A stretch of DNA of 64,000 bases from Phlyctochytrium arcticum (lineage: Eukaryota > Chytridiomycota > Chytridiomycetes > Chytridiales > Chytridiaceae). The notes under the pieces were generated by a model. That model saw nothing but the letters and a program-made list of their open reading frames with translations, searched no databases and was not told the DNA's origin. Position 1 is the stretch's first letter, and each line of letters begins with the position of its first letter. Shown one piece after another: positions 50,993 to 63,302 of this stretch. The position numbers were made by a program, and so were the translations under genes. The stretch lies in contig JAHLKI010000006.1 of assembly GCA_025602905.1 (NCBI GenBank), positions 744,001 through 808,000 on the forward strand, written 5' to 3'.

Positions 50993-53752
50993 TTAGCGTG
51001 CTTTCTTGCCATTTCCGGCTGTAGTACCATACACCTTTCGCAGCATACCGACCCGCGTTTTGGACTTGTCTGGTGGTTTTGTCTCGCGCGGTAAAGCAGG
51101 CTGTGATGGGGTTGTCGTCCGTATTTTCGTTACTTGCGGAAGTTTGAGCGGGGATGGAGAAATAGTGGGTGAGGAAGTGTGCCCCGAGGTTGTCGGTGTT
51201 GGAGGCAGGGGTGGTGCATTGGTAGAGTGCCTGAGGTAATTTCTAGAGTTTAGCCAAAAAGGAAATTATAAACGAGATGTTGGCACATACCGAACACTTT
51301 TCCGAGCACCGTTTCCTACAACGCGCCTTTCAACTTCTTTGACCCAGCCGCCGCCTACCCATTTGCCTTCTCCACCTGGAACTTCCCTGTACATATCTAC
51401 CAAGCGATTCGGCACATCAACCCCTTCGGTCATGAGAATTTTCCGCTGAAGCGCCGTTATCGCATTCAAATGTGACAGTTGTGCACGTGTTGATTTGAGA
51501 GTATGTGTTAGAGTGGACGTATGATGGTTCTGTAGGGTTTGAAGGTGATACAAGTCAAGATCTATGGTCGAAGCAGATGAGTTAATGACAGTCCCACTAT
51601 TCGTTAGGCGGCTAGCAATGCATACTTTCGATTGTCAAAAAGTGCGCTTTGATCATGAGCTCCAAGCATTGTTTGCTTGACCGATCCAATGAACGCGGTA
51701 TACTCTATGAATGGAGTCACATTTTAGTGAGAAATGTGATTGAACCCTGTCATAACTTGGCGATACATACTTGTTCCATGCTCCGTATTTCCTCTGCTAC
51801 GCTTTCCATTTTGGCTACGAGGCGTTCTCTCTCCTCATCTTGATCTCCTTCTTCTAGCTCCTCACCGGCTCTTTCACGTTCCCATCGCGCCAACTTCTCT
51901 CGTGCCTCCCGATGCTCGGTGAACAGCCCCGTCGAAACGGTCGTGATATCAATAAACATGGACTGCCCGCTTTCGCTTTCGGGGGGTGTCGCGACAGAAG
52001 TCCGTGCTGGAGACGCTAAACGACTGGACTGAAGAGGTGGGAGACGAACAGCCGTGAAATCAGTCGATGGACGGCGGAGAGCAGCGGCTGTACGCGGGGA
52101 AAGAAGTGAGGAAGTGCTCCCCAGAGCGGGCAAAAGAGGGCTCGCAGGTCCACCGGACAATCGGACGGTGGATGTACCCGTTGTTGAGGTATTAATGGTA
52201 GGTGTTCCGACATTTCTGGCGTTGAGATTGGTCTGAGAAAGAGAATTAATGGATTCTGCCCGATGGAGTTTGTTGCGCAGCACACCAATTTCCGACTGGA
52301 GATGAGAAATTGTGGCACTATACGGATCAGCCTTATGCTGTATTTGCTGCTGCACAACCTTTGTCTTGATGGCCCCTGCTCGCGTTGCATACTTTAGAGT
52401 ATTGACAGTCTCATCAAAGTTCCAGCTTCCAGGACTGATATTGGCAATCATGACTGTTCGGCAATTTCCTCCAAGGGAATCCTTGAGAAGGCGCGTGAGC
52501 TTGGAGTCGCGATAATTGACATATTTTTGTTTGCGTTTGGGTGATGTATCAGAAAGGGCCGTGATACAGTTTCCGAGCGCGAGGAGGGACCGATTGATAT
52601 TGGCACCTTCGATCATGCGCATTCCGCGATTCTGTAGCATTTCAAAGCATTTAGTTGGACGAATATGGCAGAAATAAGATGGAGCAATGATACCCACCCA
52701 CCTTGGTCTCTGCTGCGCGTTCTGACCCTGCCAAATCAATCAAACTGAGCTTGCCCATTCTCTCTACCACTGCCCCTTTTGCGTTTCGTGTGCGGCACCC
52801 GACCCACACTTGCAGGACCGCATGACTGCGGCTACTGACTTCATTTGCTCCTGTACTTTCTTGCGTTCGATGCCGATTCCCTTTGCGTAGGAATCCGAGT
52901 ACCTCATCCGGGGACCGTGCTGCGACCGTCGTAATCCCCGCTACGACCACTCCTCGCGTCGTGTCTTCGCGTAAATCCAAGTAATCGGCTTTACCAGAAA
53001 GCAGGTCGCGTATGTTCTCATTATAAATTTCCAGGTAGGATAGAGAAACGGTGTACGTGGCATTCGGATCCTCCACCACACCTCCATCTTCTTCACCTTC
53101 CTCGTCCTCATCCTCATCTAGGTCTTCGTCATCACCACTGTCATAGGAGGAAGCGGTCCTCGGTCGTCGTGCCTTGGCTCTACCCTTCGTCCGCCCCCCA
53201 AAGGTGCGCTTCTCCACATGTCTAAAGAGTTCTTCTAGCGTCAAAGCCATGATTCCAGGATCCGACTCGGTGCCCAACATGGTATACGTTTTGCCGGCTC
53301 CAGTAGCACCATAGGCGAATACCGTCGCATTGTAGCCATTGACCACCCAGTCAATAAGATATTTGACGGTCTGATCAAAGACGACCGATTGCGAGGCATC
53401 TTGACCAAACACGCGGTCGAAGGTGTAGATACGCTCTTTCGGGCGGTTTTGACGCAGGACATCGTCGAATTGCTCGGGATTGGGCTCCGTCATCAGTACT
53501 TCCTACAAGTTCAAGTTATAAGCTTTCGTCAATTCATGCACAGATAACATGTCCATCCAAAATTACCTGGTCATCCAGGGCTCTGGCAGTAATTTGCAAG
53601 TTCTCTTTTGCCAATTCCTTCACCGTTAGCGGGCGGATGCGGACTGAGACCTAAATGCACGTCAGAATAGCTATGATAAACTTGCAGTTGCCAGCAAGAT
53701 GAAAAGTTACCATAAGTTTGGCCATCCCCGCATCACGGTCGAGGTCCTCCAT
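50993..53752 (-). CDS. Kinesin-8 (KIF18/KIF19-like) motor protein
   Basis: Seven exons (53752-53711, 53650-53567, 53502-52702, 52631-51771, 51704-51626, 51561-51291, 51230-50993) give 791 aa. The motor begins [20 protein letters not shown] and has P-loop GATGAGKT at 107-114, switch I NEVSSRSH, and switch [32 protein letters not shown] and [20 protein letters not shown] are typical of kinesin-8. An acidic insert (about 145-195, [16 protein letters not shown]) sits in a motor surface loop. A neck and coiled coil follow, then a basic Pro/Thr-rich tail. Kinesin-8s shorten microtubule plus ends, and KIF19 acts in cilia. It is tail-to-tail with the ZMYND12-like gene, 157 bp apart. Confidence 0.92.
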
Positions 53753-55473
53753 GATGTGTCAAGTCTCCGCCTTCACTGCCCTTCAGAATTTTTGCAGATA
53801 TTTTGTGCTTTATCGTTACAATCCTGCTTCCCCCGCCCTTTGCCGTCCCTCCCACCCCGGCCTCGTATGAATTTGTTTATCCCCTAAACCTCTCCAGACC
53901 AATGTAATGTGCGGGGACGCGGCTGGGACGGTTTATGGGCCTTGGGTAGTCCCCATTTTGAAGAACTATAAACACCGAATGTAACGACGACAGCCCTTCC
54001 TGCCAGTTAATGGGTTAAAATTGGATCTGGGAAAGGAAAACTCTGTAGATGAATTTTGGAAATCTATGGCCAAGGGACTCGTTGAGGCTTGGGTAGGTTG
54101 CTGACGCATCCTAGTAGGCCCGAACAAACATGACCGTATGGCTGGAACACCAGAAACGAATGTGTATGAACTTCTTTTTTAGCATATCGTCAAGTATCTT
54201 CTTCACTGGCACAGAGTTTCAAACGACTGGATTATATACATAGTTCGTATTTTATTCATCACGAGACTACCGCGATACTTTATTGACGCTTAGACTGTAC
54301 CAGCATTAGCATTGACTGCATATTCGTTTTTTCACTATTGGATGCAGGATCTATTTGAAATTGTGAGCCGGATCATCAGCGATTCAGGTCACACTGACTA
54401 TTCTTTTCTTGCTTTCAGCTCGTTGCAGTAGCGTTGCAGTAGCGTTGCACCCCCACCCACTATTAGCAAACAATAGGAAGGCCATGTGAATACTCATATT
54501 TTAGCTGCCAACAGCGACGCTTGCTGATGAACGCATGTGACAGTTGCAAACAAAAAAAAACCGGGACTTCACCGAGGTGGATGTAGTGGCGATCATTCCA
54601 ATCAACTTCCTTCTTTTGTAGGCTTTTAATACCTGGGATCAACTCGGCCTCGAGGCATTCCATGCCTTCAGAAGATTCGAGATCTCATATTGTGCACAAG
54701 GACAAAGCTTTGAATGAGAAATAATGCCAAGTAATGCCTTGACCCGGCTGTGTAGCTATCTGGATTCTGGGAGATAGGGTCAACATAGGGTAGCTGTAGT
54801 ATCAGTGTTGCCAACAGATCAAGTCAATTGCTGAGTAAGAGAGTCTCTGATCGAGTTTCTCGAGGACTTTGTTTGCCTACTCATCCAAACTGACTGGTCG
54901 GCGAGTTCCCATATTGCCGGCGACGACGATCCAAAGTCGGCACTCCGCAGGCTGCTAAATTCGCACAAACGGCCACTGAACTGACGCGAAACGCGTGTCC
55001 ACGTGACCTATCATGTACGTAAGCACAATTCTGCGTCTGGCGTCTGAGCCGGTTGTCCACTGTCAGACTATATAACCTTGGGCGTTCGTTGCCAGAAAGC
55101 AGCGGAAGTTGAGATAAGCGGTAAATAAAAATGCAACGAGGATCAAAACGTTCGGCGTCGTCGTCGTCGTCGTAGCGCATAAAGTCCAGCGGGCAAAAAC
55201 TGAATTCGCTCAGTTTCAACTTTTGCTCCCAGGTTCGCTCTCTTTTCCACTGGGTTTCCTTGCCGAGGTCACGAACGCTTTGCTTTAGTCGGAGATTTCT
55301 CGGCCACCCCAAAAGAACCGGTGTTCCTTTTGGACAGTGGCTGCGAGAAAAGACCACGTTTATATACCTGAGCTTTGCACTCCGGGGTGCAACTTTCAAT
55401 CCACACTCTGGTTTTATATTAGTCCGCCGGAAAATAAATAAACGCTACTCGGTTCGGACCCTCAACTGGACCC
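53753..55473. other. Long intergenic stretch, no gene recognised
   Basis: Only short frames occur; the longest (172 codons on the minus strand, 54881-55399) has no recognisable motif and unconvincing composition. A short direct repeat, GTTGCAGTAGC twice then GTTGCA, lies at 54422-54450. A TCGTCG microsatellite lies near 55155. Confidence 0.5.
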
Positions 55474-56112
55474 TTGAGGTCGACAGATCCATCAACGCGA
55501 GAGAATCTAAAAACAGCCATCCAGTCGGCTGTTTTAGGGCGAAGGGGCAAAGGGTCTTATATTGCGGCTGGGTTTGGATCATCTGTAGACGGAGAACAAG
55601 CATATGAGAGAATCGTGATTTTTTCCCAACGAGTCTTTCAAAGTCGATCTGTACAAGAGAGTTTCAGCAAATTTGTGTGTGGATGTGGGGCTCCTGGACG
55701 TAGATTGTTGACGGAAAGCGGCGAATTATCTTGAAGGGCTGGAATTTTACCTCAAGCTGTATTGCGCATTTCAAATTTGACGACTGTTGCCGAAGCTTTT
55801 GAAAGTGGAAGAAGGAGAAAGTCGGATATACAAGATCTCGTTTCTGAGTCCCGATTAGAATTCACGACGATTTGTGGTCGACCGAGTCTTGACTGTTCCA
55901 TTGGGGAGATTTACGTTCGTCCAATTGGTTGCTTGCTCGGAGATTTGCCGTCATTTTCAACTAGGTAGGTGTGTCGTTGACCGTTTACACGCTTTGAGTG
56001 CCCTTCTAATGTGTCTATTCCAGACAAGTCTTGTATAGCTGTTCCTCTTGGGATCGCATGCAGTCTGGCATACAAAAGGAGGCATTAGAGATAATACTAC
56101 CGGCTGCGCCGA
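55474..56112 (+). pseudogene. Possible decayed two-exon gene
   Basis: One frame stays open from 55474 to 55967 except for a single TGA at 55732-55734. Readable parts include ENLKTAIQSAVLGRRGKGSY, GFGSSVDGEQAYERIVIF and VAEAFESGRRRKSDIQDLVS. A good intron (GTAGGT donor, CTAAT branch, TTCCAG acceptor at 56023) joins it in phase to QVLYSCSSWDRMQSGIQKEA, stopping at about 56112. The splice fit suggests a real former gene; the stop suggests decay. I recognise no family. Confidence 0.3.
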
Positions 56113-56305
56113 TTGCAAAGAAGTGATTGAACCTCCATTGCCGCATACTCCATCATCAACGGTGCATGTTCACCGTAAACCATCCCAAAATCACCCAGAA
56201 CCCCTCAACATCCATCAAACTACACACCCCCTCCCAACTCACAGTCGTTTAGAGCAAAACCATACCCGGCCCTTCCGCTAGAGTCCAACCACCGTATACC
56301 CCACC

Positions 56306-59300
56306 ATGGACGAGGTTATCGACGTTGTCCAGGCCTTGCACGAATATAAAAGCACAGTCGGAACGTGCTTGTCATTTCGGAAGGGTGATATCCTGTATGT
56401 GCATATCAAGGATAAAACGGGCTGGTGGGATGGGACTCTAGGAACCAGGCGAGGTATGTGTTCTGGACGATCCATGCCCTTTAATCGAATATGTTGACTA
56501 AAATATTCCTTTTTTTTTTGTAAGGCTGGTTCCCTTCCAACTATGTCGCATCTATCCCCGACGACCAACATATTGGCAAATCCCTTCCATCCTTAGTTGA
56601 AACGACTACCCCCCAATCCGCAACCTCATTCGCTAGTCAGCCCTCCACCATCTCCTCCCCATCATCCAACACCTCAGCAAGCTACACAACGTCTCATCAT
56701 CGACAAACGTCGAGTAGGCAGCAGCTCGAACAGACTCTATCCCAATTGATGGAAGAAGCGAAAGAGCTGGAAAATGAGGATGACTCGGGGATTGCGCTTG
56801 ACGTGAATCTTGGACCTACCAGTGCCGCCGCCACGACGCCCGGCGGAGGTATTCTGGTCAGTCTGAACGACACACAAAGTCCGGTTCAGGATGACCCCAA
56901 TGCGGCTGCTCGGCTTTCCGAAGGGGAAGCCGCCGGCATCTCATCCCGCTTGCTGGATGTCCCAAAGGCAGAACGCGTTACGATGCCCCTAAAAGGGTGG
57001 TCGGATACAGAAGGAGAGCTACCACCGTACTGGGGACGGAAAACAACACCGCAAGGGGATGTATATTACTACAACACGCAGACAAATCAGACAACCTACA
57101 GTTTGGAGGAGGTCCGAAAAGCAGTAAGTTCATTCATCTATTTTTTCCCTGAATAAGACCAAAATCTGACAACCGATTGTATAGGCGAAAACCACCAAGC
57201 GATCAACCCTCCTTTTGATGGATCAGAAAGAGTACCAGTCCAATTCCAACAAAGATTACATTACCGAAGCACCACCCCGTTTTGACTCTATAGATTCTCT
57301 TATTGACGGATCTTCGGCCAACCCTGATTTCCATCGTCCACTACGCTCCCGCGCCGAATCCGCCGCATCCTCTAATATCTCAAATTGGATTCCTGGCCCA
57401 CAATCACTCCTGCCCAACAATGCCAAACCCAGCTGGGAAGTGCTCATCAACAATATTCTGCGGGCTATTTCCGAACTGAATCATGCTGCAAAAGGAGATA
57501 GTAAGGCAAAGTATGTTGCCTTAACAAATCAAGTTGTGAGGGCCATACGAGATATGTTGTCGAGTTCGGGGACAAGTTCAAAGGAAACTCCCGCCATGCA
57601 AAGTAACAAGCAGCTCAGAGGACACTACCATCACATCATGTCTTCATTATCCAAACTCGTTCTGGCGGCCAAGGTCGCATCAGGACTGTGGCCTCCACCT
57701 GATGCAGTCAACAAAATGCGGTATCAGGCCGGCCAAGTTTTGCTTGCAATACGGCATTTCGTCTCGATTGCCCAGGATATTCCATTGGAGCTGAAGCCGA
57801 TTGTCCAATCTCCGACCTCTGATCTTGCATTCCCGATTGACGAGTTTGACATAAAAGGAGCAGAACTATCCGACATTGAATTTGCCGCCCGACTCGATTC
57901 CCATTCTGATGCCATTATCACGTCAATAGCCAAACTGGTCAATCTCATCACGCAGGATCGTCGGATATCTGGGGTGTTGATTGACCAGACGCGGGTGACT
58001 GTGACGGAAATAGGGCAGCTCCTCTCTCTGATTGAAGAAATCCCATTATCCAGTATGGAAGCCAATCAGGATATGCGCGCACGGGAGCTGTTGCTTGAGT
58101 TTCAGATGAAGAAGGATGTGCTGTATTCTGTAGTGAATGATCTTGTGACGGCTGCGCGGACCACAATGGATGAGTTTGCGCCGCCCAATGCGCTCGGCAC
58201 ATTGCTTGAAACAACCACATCCGTTTTGCAAGCGGTGGAAGACGTGCTCATGATTACCAAGCTGGTGATTGATCAGAAGGATTTGATGGAACAGCGGACA
58301 TTGCAAGAGGAAGCTGAAAGTTACGATGACGAGCGCCGACGGGACTCTGAGCTCAGCATTTTGCAACGCCGCGCCATGTCCCTCACTTTCTTACATGGGG
58401 AGTCGGGGGTACCTCATGCCGCAGGCGCACCAGGTGGACCAGGTAGTCTTACGCCCGATGGACACATGACGGGTCGGGACCGGACAGTCAGTTCACCAGT
58501 TATGCTCCGGTCGAATTCTTCCACCACCGTTGGCAGTATGGTCAAAACGCCGGCATCTACCCAGTCAGGGCCAGCATTGCGTAGACCCAGCCACGATGCC
58601 GGCACCGGTACACTGGGTGGTTCAGGCCTTGCACTGGACGCCCAAGGCAACCGAATTCCGCGCTCATCTTCCTCCGCATCCCTTCCACCGCACATGGCCG
58701 ACCCATCATCACAACAACACCGGCACGATCATGTGCGATCCCGAGCAGAAAGTATGGCGGAAACCACAACCTCATCGACGCCACGCACTTCCCACATGTC
58801 TCATTCACTGGGATCGGTGTATCAGCAACAGCAGCAGCAAAACAAGCTTACCAAGTTCTTTGGAGAAGATTCACCCACAATGAAGCGGGCAAACTCTGGG
58901 GTAAGCCTTACACATAACATCATGTTTGCTGGAGAATAGTCTGTTAAACCTGACACATTTTAGACAACCAAAATATCAAATAAGCCACAAGTGTTCCTGG
59001 CTTACGATTATGGGCCCGATGATATATCATTTAATGCCGAGGGGCAAGTTAATGGAGGAACATTCCCAGCATTGGTAGAACGGCTCACATTGCATGATCA
59101 GCCCGTTGGTAAGTACTGGTGCCAAATGTCCCTCAATCTCAAATCGTTCTCGCGCTAATGACATGTCCTTTTTTTGTAAATTTTTAACAGATCCAGTATT
59201 CTTTACTGCCTTCATGATGCTATTTCACCAGTTTGGTACAGCACCCGAGTTCTTTGATCTTCTCACCAAGCGGTTCACCATGTCTCCACCCCCCAACCTC

Positions 59301-60534
59301 TCCCAAGAAGAACTCAAAATCTGGCACGAGAAAAAGCAAACCCCTGCCCGGCTGCGCGTCTACAACGCTTTCCGGTCTTGGCTCGAAAACTACTGGATCG
59401 ATGAACTGGATGATCCCTGTCTGGACCGGATCCACGATTTCGCAACGGGAGATATGATGGAGGCTACGAGTACGTTGTCATTACGATTGATGGAGTTGGT
59501 TCAGAAGAAGGTGAATGGGAATTTGGGGGGGACGGGGACACCAAAACCTGCGCGGCGAAATGTGGGGAGTGTTATTTCCACCAATACAACCGTCGCACCG
59601 GGAAACTCGGACGCAGCCCCACCAGCTCCCATCCTCCCACGATCGTTAAAACGAATCACCTTGATGGATCTGGATCCGTTGGAATTGGCCCGGCAGTTGA
59701 CCGTCATGGAATCGAAAGTGTTTGGCGCGATTCAGCCGACAGAGTTGGTAGGGCAGCTGTGGACCAAGAAGAGTGATACGAGTATGGCTATACATGTTCG
59801 GCAAATGACACGGAGCGCGAACGAACTTACGAGCTGGGTGGCGGGAGCCATCTTGGCCGAGCAGGATATTAAACGGCGCGCAGCTGTCCTGAAACATTTC
59901 ATCAAAGTTGGGGAGGTATGTTCTTCGTCATTTATATGACGGTGTGATCCATGTAAGGAGCTTAAACATTTCTTTTCTTTTCCTTTAGCGATGCCATTCA
60001 CTCAACAATTTCAATACATTAATGGCCATTCTGTCCGCGTTGAATTCGTCAACAATTATTCGCCTGAAGAAGACCTGGGAATTGCTGTCATCCAAAACAA
60101 AAGCGTCCTTTGATGCTCTCCGTAAAGCCACCGATCACTCCCGCAACTACTCTGATTACCGTGCAACCCTCAAGCGATTGAGTGGACCCTGCCTCCCTTT
60201 CCTCGGTGTATACCTGACTGATTTAACGTTTACCGAAGATGGGAACCCATCGACGCGTCCCTCACCCTCGGGCCCACTGATCAATTTTGACAAGTACATC
60301 AAAATCACGCGCATCATCCAAGAAGTTCAACGATTCCAGTTCCCGTATGCGCTGTCGGAGGTGGCAGAAATACGTGACTGGATTGTCAAGGAATTTGAGG
60401 TAGCCTCCAACAAGAGCGCGAACGAATTGTATAATGTCAGTCTGATCCTGGAACCGCGAGACAATGAGACGGACGATGCGCAAAAGGAAATGGAGGCCAA
60501 GATCAAGATGTTGGAAAAGGCCGGATTCCTATAA
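56306..60534 (+). CDS. Cdc25-type Ras guanine-nucleotide exchange factor (SH3-WW-RasGEF)
   Basis: Six exons (56306-56453, 56525-57123, 57185-58900, 58964-59108, 59191-59915, 59989-60534) give 1292 aa. An SH3 domain at 1-62 (VVQALHEYKSTVGTCLSFRK, TGWWDGTLGTRRGWFPSNYV) is completed by the first splice. A WW-like motif lies near 208-246 (ELPPYWGRKTTPQGDVYYYN). A long helical region follows. RasGEF-N begins near 842 (FPALVERLTLHDQPVDPVFF). The CDC25 catalytic domain runs about 1030-1280: LDPLELARQLTVMESKVFGA, RCHSLNNFNTLMAILSALNS, and PCLPFLGVYLTDLTFTEDGN. By family it activates Ras upstream of cAMP or MAPK signalling. All catalytic-domain blocks look intact. Confidence 0.93.
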
Positions 60535-60854
60535 TTCAATTCTCTTGAGCTTTCAAATTTGCTTGTCCCCCCCTGCTACAGACTCCTCCAAGCACGTTGT
60601 ACCCCACCTTTGCCCTCTCCTCATCTGCATACCCCTCTCCGATCTGGCTCGGAACGACACATCATAATTGTAATTGCAAATTTTTTTATTCTCTACATTT
60701 TCCGCAAAATATTTTTTTGGTCGTTCAAAAGTGAAAAACTTTTTGCGAGGGAAATATTCAATATGAAAATGGCCAAAACGAAAACTCTTTGATTTATGAA
60801 GGACAGGATACATGAAAATGACGGATTATATGTACAGAAGATGATGTATTTCCC

Positions 60855-61235
60855 TTATGTGGATTTGGGATGATAGTTGTCTCCCCGTCCAGCGGCGTCC
60901 ATACGCTTCTCCTCGCCATCCCGAATCATCCCCCCGCATCCACTAATTCTGCCTACATACTCCTCAACTTTGCCCTCGACTCCCAATGTGGAGCCCTTCT
61001 GCTGGTTGGTAGCATGGCGTTGATCCGAAGTTGAGTCGGCGGCTCGAAGTTCGGCAATCGCTTGGGCCTTGTCGCTCGCACCGGCGGAGTTTAGGGCCGC
61101 GGAGGAGGTGAGTGAGCCCAGCGTGGACTCTGCGGCACCCTTGACATACTGCAAATGGCCGTGGATGAGGGACGGTGCGCCGGTGGTGGTGGTGCTTGTG
61201 GTGGTAGGAGCAGATGTGTTGGTGTTGGCTGCCAT
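60855..61235 (-). CDS. HMP1/CsbD-like small stress protein
   Basis: A single-exon 126-aa protein. A Thr-rich head leads to LIHGHLQYVKGAAESTLGSL, an Ala-rich helix, then TSDQRHATNQQKGSTLGVEG and KVEEYVGRISGCGGMIRDGE. The two G-x(n)-KG..E..G-type repeats are those of CsbD-like proteins, including the fungal HMP1 group said to recognise cruciform or mismatched DNA. Bacterial CsbD proteins are general-stress proteins. A TATA box 110 bp upstream suggests strong inducible transcription. Binding ability is not testable from sequence, though the window does contain long palindromes. Confidence 0.65.
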   Translation of the reverse strand: MAANTNTSAPTTTSTTTTGAPSLIHGHLQYVKGAAESTLGSLTSSAALNSAGASDKAQAIAELRAADSTSDQRHATNQQKGSTLGVEGKVEEYVGRISGCGGMIRDGEEKRMDAAGRGDNYHPKST

Positions 61236-61342
61236 GGCTGTAGTATTTGTTCAGTTATGGAGTTGCTAAAGGTGGTTCAATGTTTCTTGATTTCTGATGT
61301 GTGATATCGTGGGATGTAAATCCGGGAGAGGTGTGAGGCTGC

Positions 61343-61349
61343 TTTTATA
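61343..61349 (-). promoter_or_regulatory. TATA box of the HMP1/CsbD-like gene
   Basis: TATAAAA on the minus strand, about 110 bp upstream of the ATG at 61235, within GAGTATAAAAGCAGCC. Confidence 0.6.
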
Positions 61350-61784
61350 CTCTTTTGCTAGTCCTGAAACGAGAAGTGACATAATAAATGGACTGCGCAT
61401 ATTTCTTGATGTCATTTGTGGCTATGAACTTGCTAATTGCAATTTGCAGATCGTAAAATCTTGAAACTTTGAAAATTTGGAAACTGAAGTTTTCAACGGA
61501 GGACCAACTAAAGCGACTAGCAACTATGTGGAGTAGGATGCAGTTAGTTTTTAGTGGCTGCGGGGAATCCTAGGCATCAAGGAGTATATAACGCGGATGA
61601 CCTAGTTGAGCACTTCACGAACAACCGTAATCCCGGACCTCTATTCGGAAGGGACTTCAAGGCAAATCAATATTGGAAAGTCAGAGGTAAGAGAGAATAA
61701 CTACTATTATCATTGTCTATTTGCCAAAATATGTAAATTATGTACGATCTATGTATAAAGTTTTTACAGTCGAAAACAAAATGA

Positions 61785-62369
61785 CTAAACGCTCTTGCCA
61801 AACAGGTAGTTTGATTCGTAAGGAACCCGAGTTTCCCGTCCGTGCGATTTCCAGTTGCAACGCTCTGCAGGGGGTGCCACTCCTCCCTTGGTGTTGGTGC
61901 GAGCCACAAATCCGACTTCCTTCATCTTGCCGTGGTCAGATCCGCCGGCACGAATAGTTTGCAACCAGGGAATGGCCTTGTCGGCGCCGAGGGGTGAAAC
62001 GATGGGGATGACAGCCTTGGTTGCAATAAAAGATCCGTCTTCAGCCAGCTTCCATTGAGGGACGGCATCAACAAAGAAGTGAGTGCCGACGTGCTTGCCA
62101 GTCTTGGTGTCCCAGAGAGGTGCGTCCGCGCCAGTCAGCAGCCATTTGCCTTGGTTGGCATCACAAACGTAGTTTTGGGTTCCGCGGGCGAAAAAGTCAA
62201 AGAGGGGAGCTGCGGGAGGGGTTGCCGTCTTGGGAAGGGGAGTGTTTTTGGCATCATGGTTGGCGCTTTGAAGGTTGTGTACGAATGAAGGAGAAGGAGC
62301 CGCGACCGAGAGAAGTGGGGTGGAGAGGAGCAAGGTGGTGGCGAGAATGGTGGTGAATGAAGGAGACAT
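61785..62369 (-). CDS. Secreted DUF3455-family protein
   Basis: A single-exon 194-aa protein. The N-terminus MSPSFTTILATTLLLSTPLL with SVAA is a signal peptide, which favours the ATG at 62369 over the in-frame ATG at 62435. DUF3455 markers are present in order: ARGTQNYVCDANQGKWLLTG, ADAPLWDTKTGKHVGTHFFV, AIPWLQTIRAGG and ARTNTKGGVAPPAERCNWKS ending VPYESNYLF. Two Cys could pair. The family is common in filamentous fungi and bacteria, is secreted, and has no established activity. The upstream region contains TTTATAACAC as a possible TATA element about 75 bp before the start. Confidence 0.85.
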   Translation of the reverse strand: MSPSFTTILATTLLLSTPLLSVAAPSPSFVHNLQSANHDAKNTPLPKTATPPAAPLFDFFARGTQNYVCDANQGKWLLTGADAPLWDTKTGKHVGTHFFVDAVPQWKLAEDGSFIATKAVIPIVSPLGADKAIPWLQTIRAGGSDHGKMKEVGFVARTNTKGGVAPPAERCNWKSHGRETRVPYESNYLFGKSV

Positions 62370-63302
62370 GTTTAGATTGTTGTGTTGTGATGTGGGTTGA
62401 TGTAGAGAAGAAGCTGAGGGGTTGGATGAAGGCAAAGATGTGTTATAAAGATCTGGTTGCGTGATACTTGAGGGTTGCTGGTTGGATGATGTTCTGCTGC
62501 TTCCGTCGCCGGCCGTCCGCCTTTTATACGATTTTTCAACCTCCTTATTATTTCCCCTTGACCTTTAGCTTTGGTGCTCTACCACGATCTCAGTTTGACT
62601 TTTGCTCTTGTGTACTTTTTCTCCAGCCTCCGTCAGGCTCCGCCAGCTGCGCGCACCCAGCCAAGCCAGCCCGGCATTCTGGTTCACAGCCTCTTCGACT
62701 CTCAACCACCTTGTTTCCACAATTTTCCAGGCTGGCAATTATTGACACCCAGCCATACTGACAGGTTGGATCAAGTGAGCCGTGACCGTCTAACGGCAAT
62801 GACACTGCCTTCCTCATACACAGGAAACTCTGTTGAATTATCAGCCTGACCAGCCATTCACGGATGCGTTGGCGTGAAATGCTGGAGATGCCAAACTCCA
62901 AAAGTCACTCCATACCAGTCAGTGGCAAAAGCGGAAGAGAGTCTGACCAGTTTCAAGGTTATATATCTGGTATGTACAAAATCATTTGAGCGTGAAGTGT
63001 GAATATGTCATATGTCATGATGGAGATCTGTGAGAAAACGGATTATGCCCGATGAATGCGACAGAGTCTCTGGGATATGCCATGAAGCCCAGGCGTTCTC
63101 ATATCAAAACGATAGACCTGTCAAGGAATATCTTTTTTATTGTGGGTATCAGAAACAATTGATTTTTTTTTTGGGAGGGAAGATTGGCAAAAACATCATC
63201 ATGAGAAACAGAAAAATGCTCCCCCTTCCGCAACATTACAAGAAATACACATAATTTACAAAAGGCCCCCACCCCCCCTTTTCCAAAAACGCACCAGGTG
63301 CT
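62370..63302. other. Intergenic region, no gene recognised
   Basis: Promoter of the DUF3455 gene on the left side and 3' flank of the right-edge gene on the other. Short frames in it have no motif; a T-run and a C-run lie at 63163-63175 and 63266-63280. Confidence 0.5.

Noticed and set aside
54881..55399. 172-codon minus-strand frame
   Set aside because: Composition and lack of any motif or splice context give no support beyond length.
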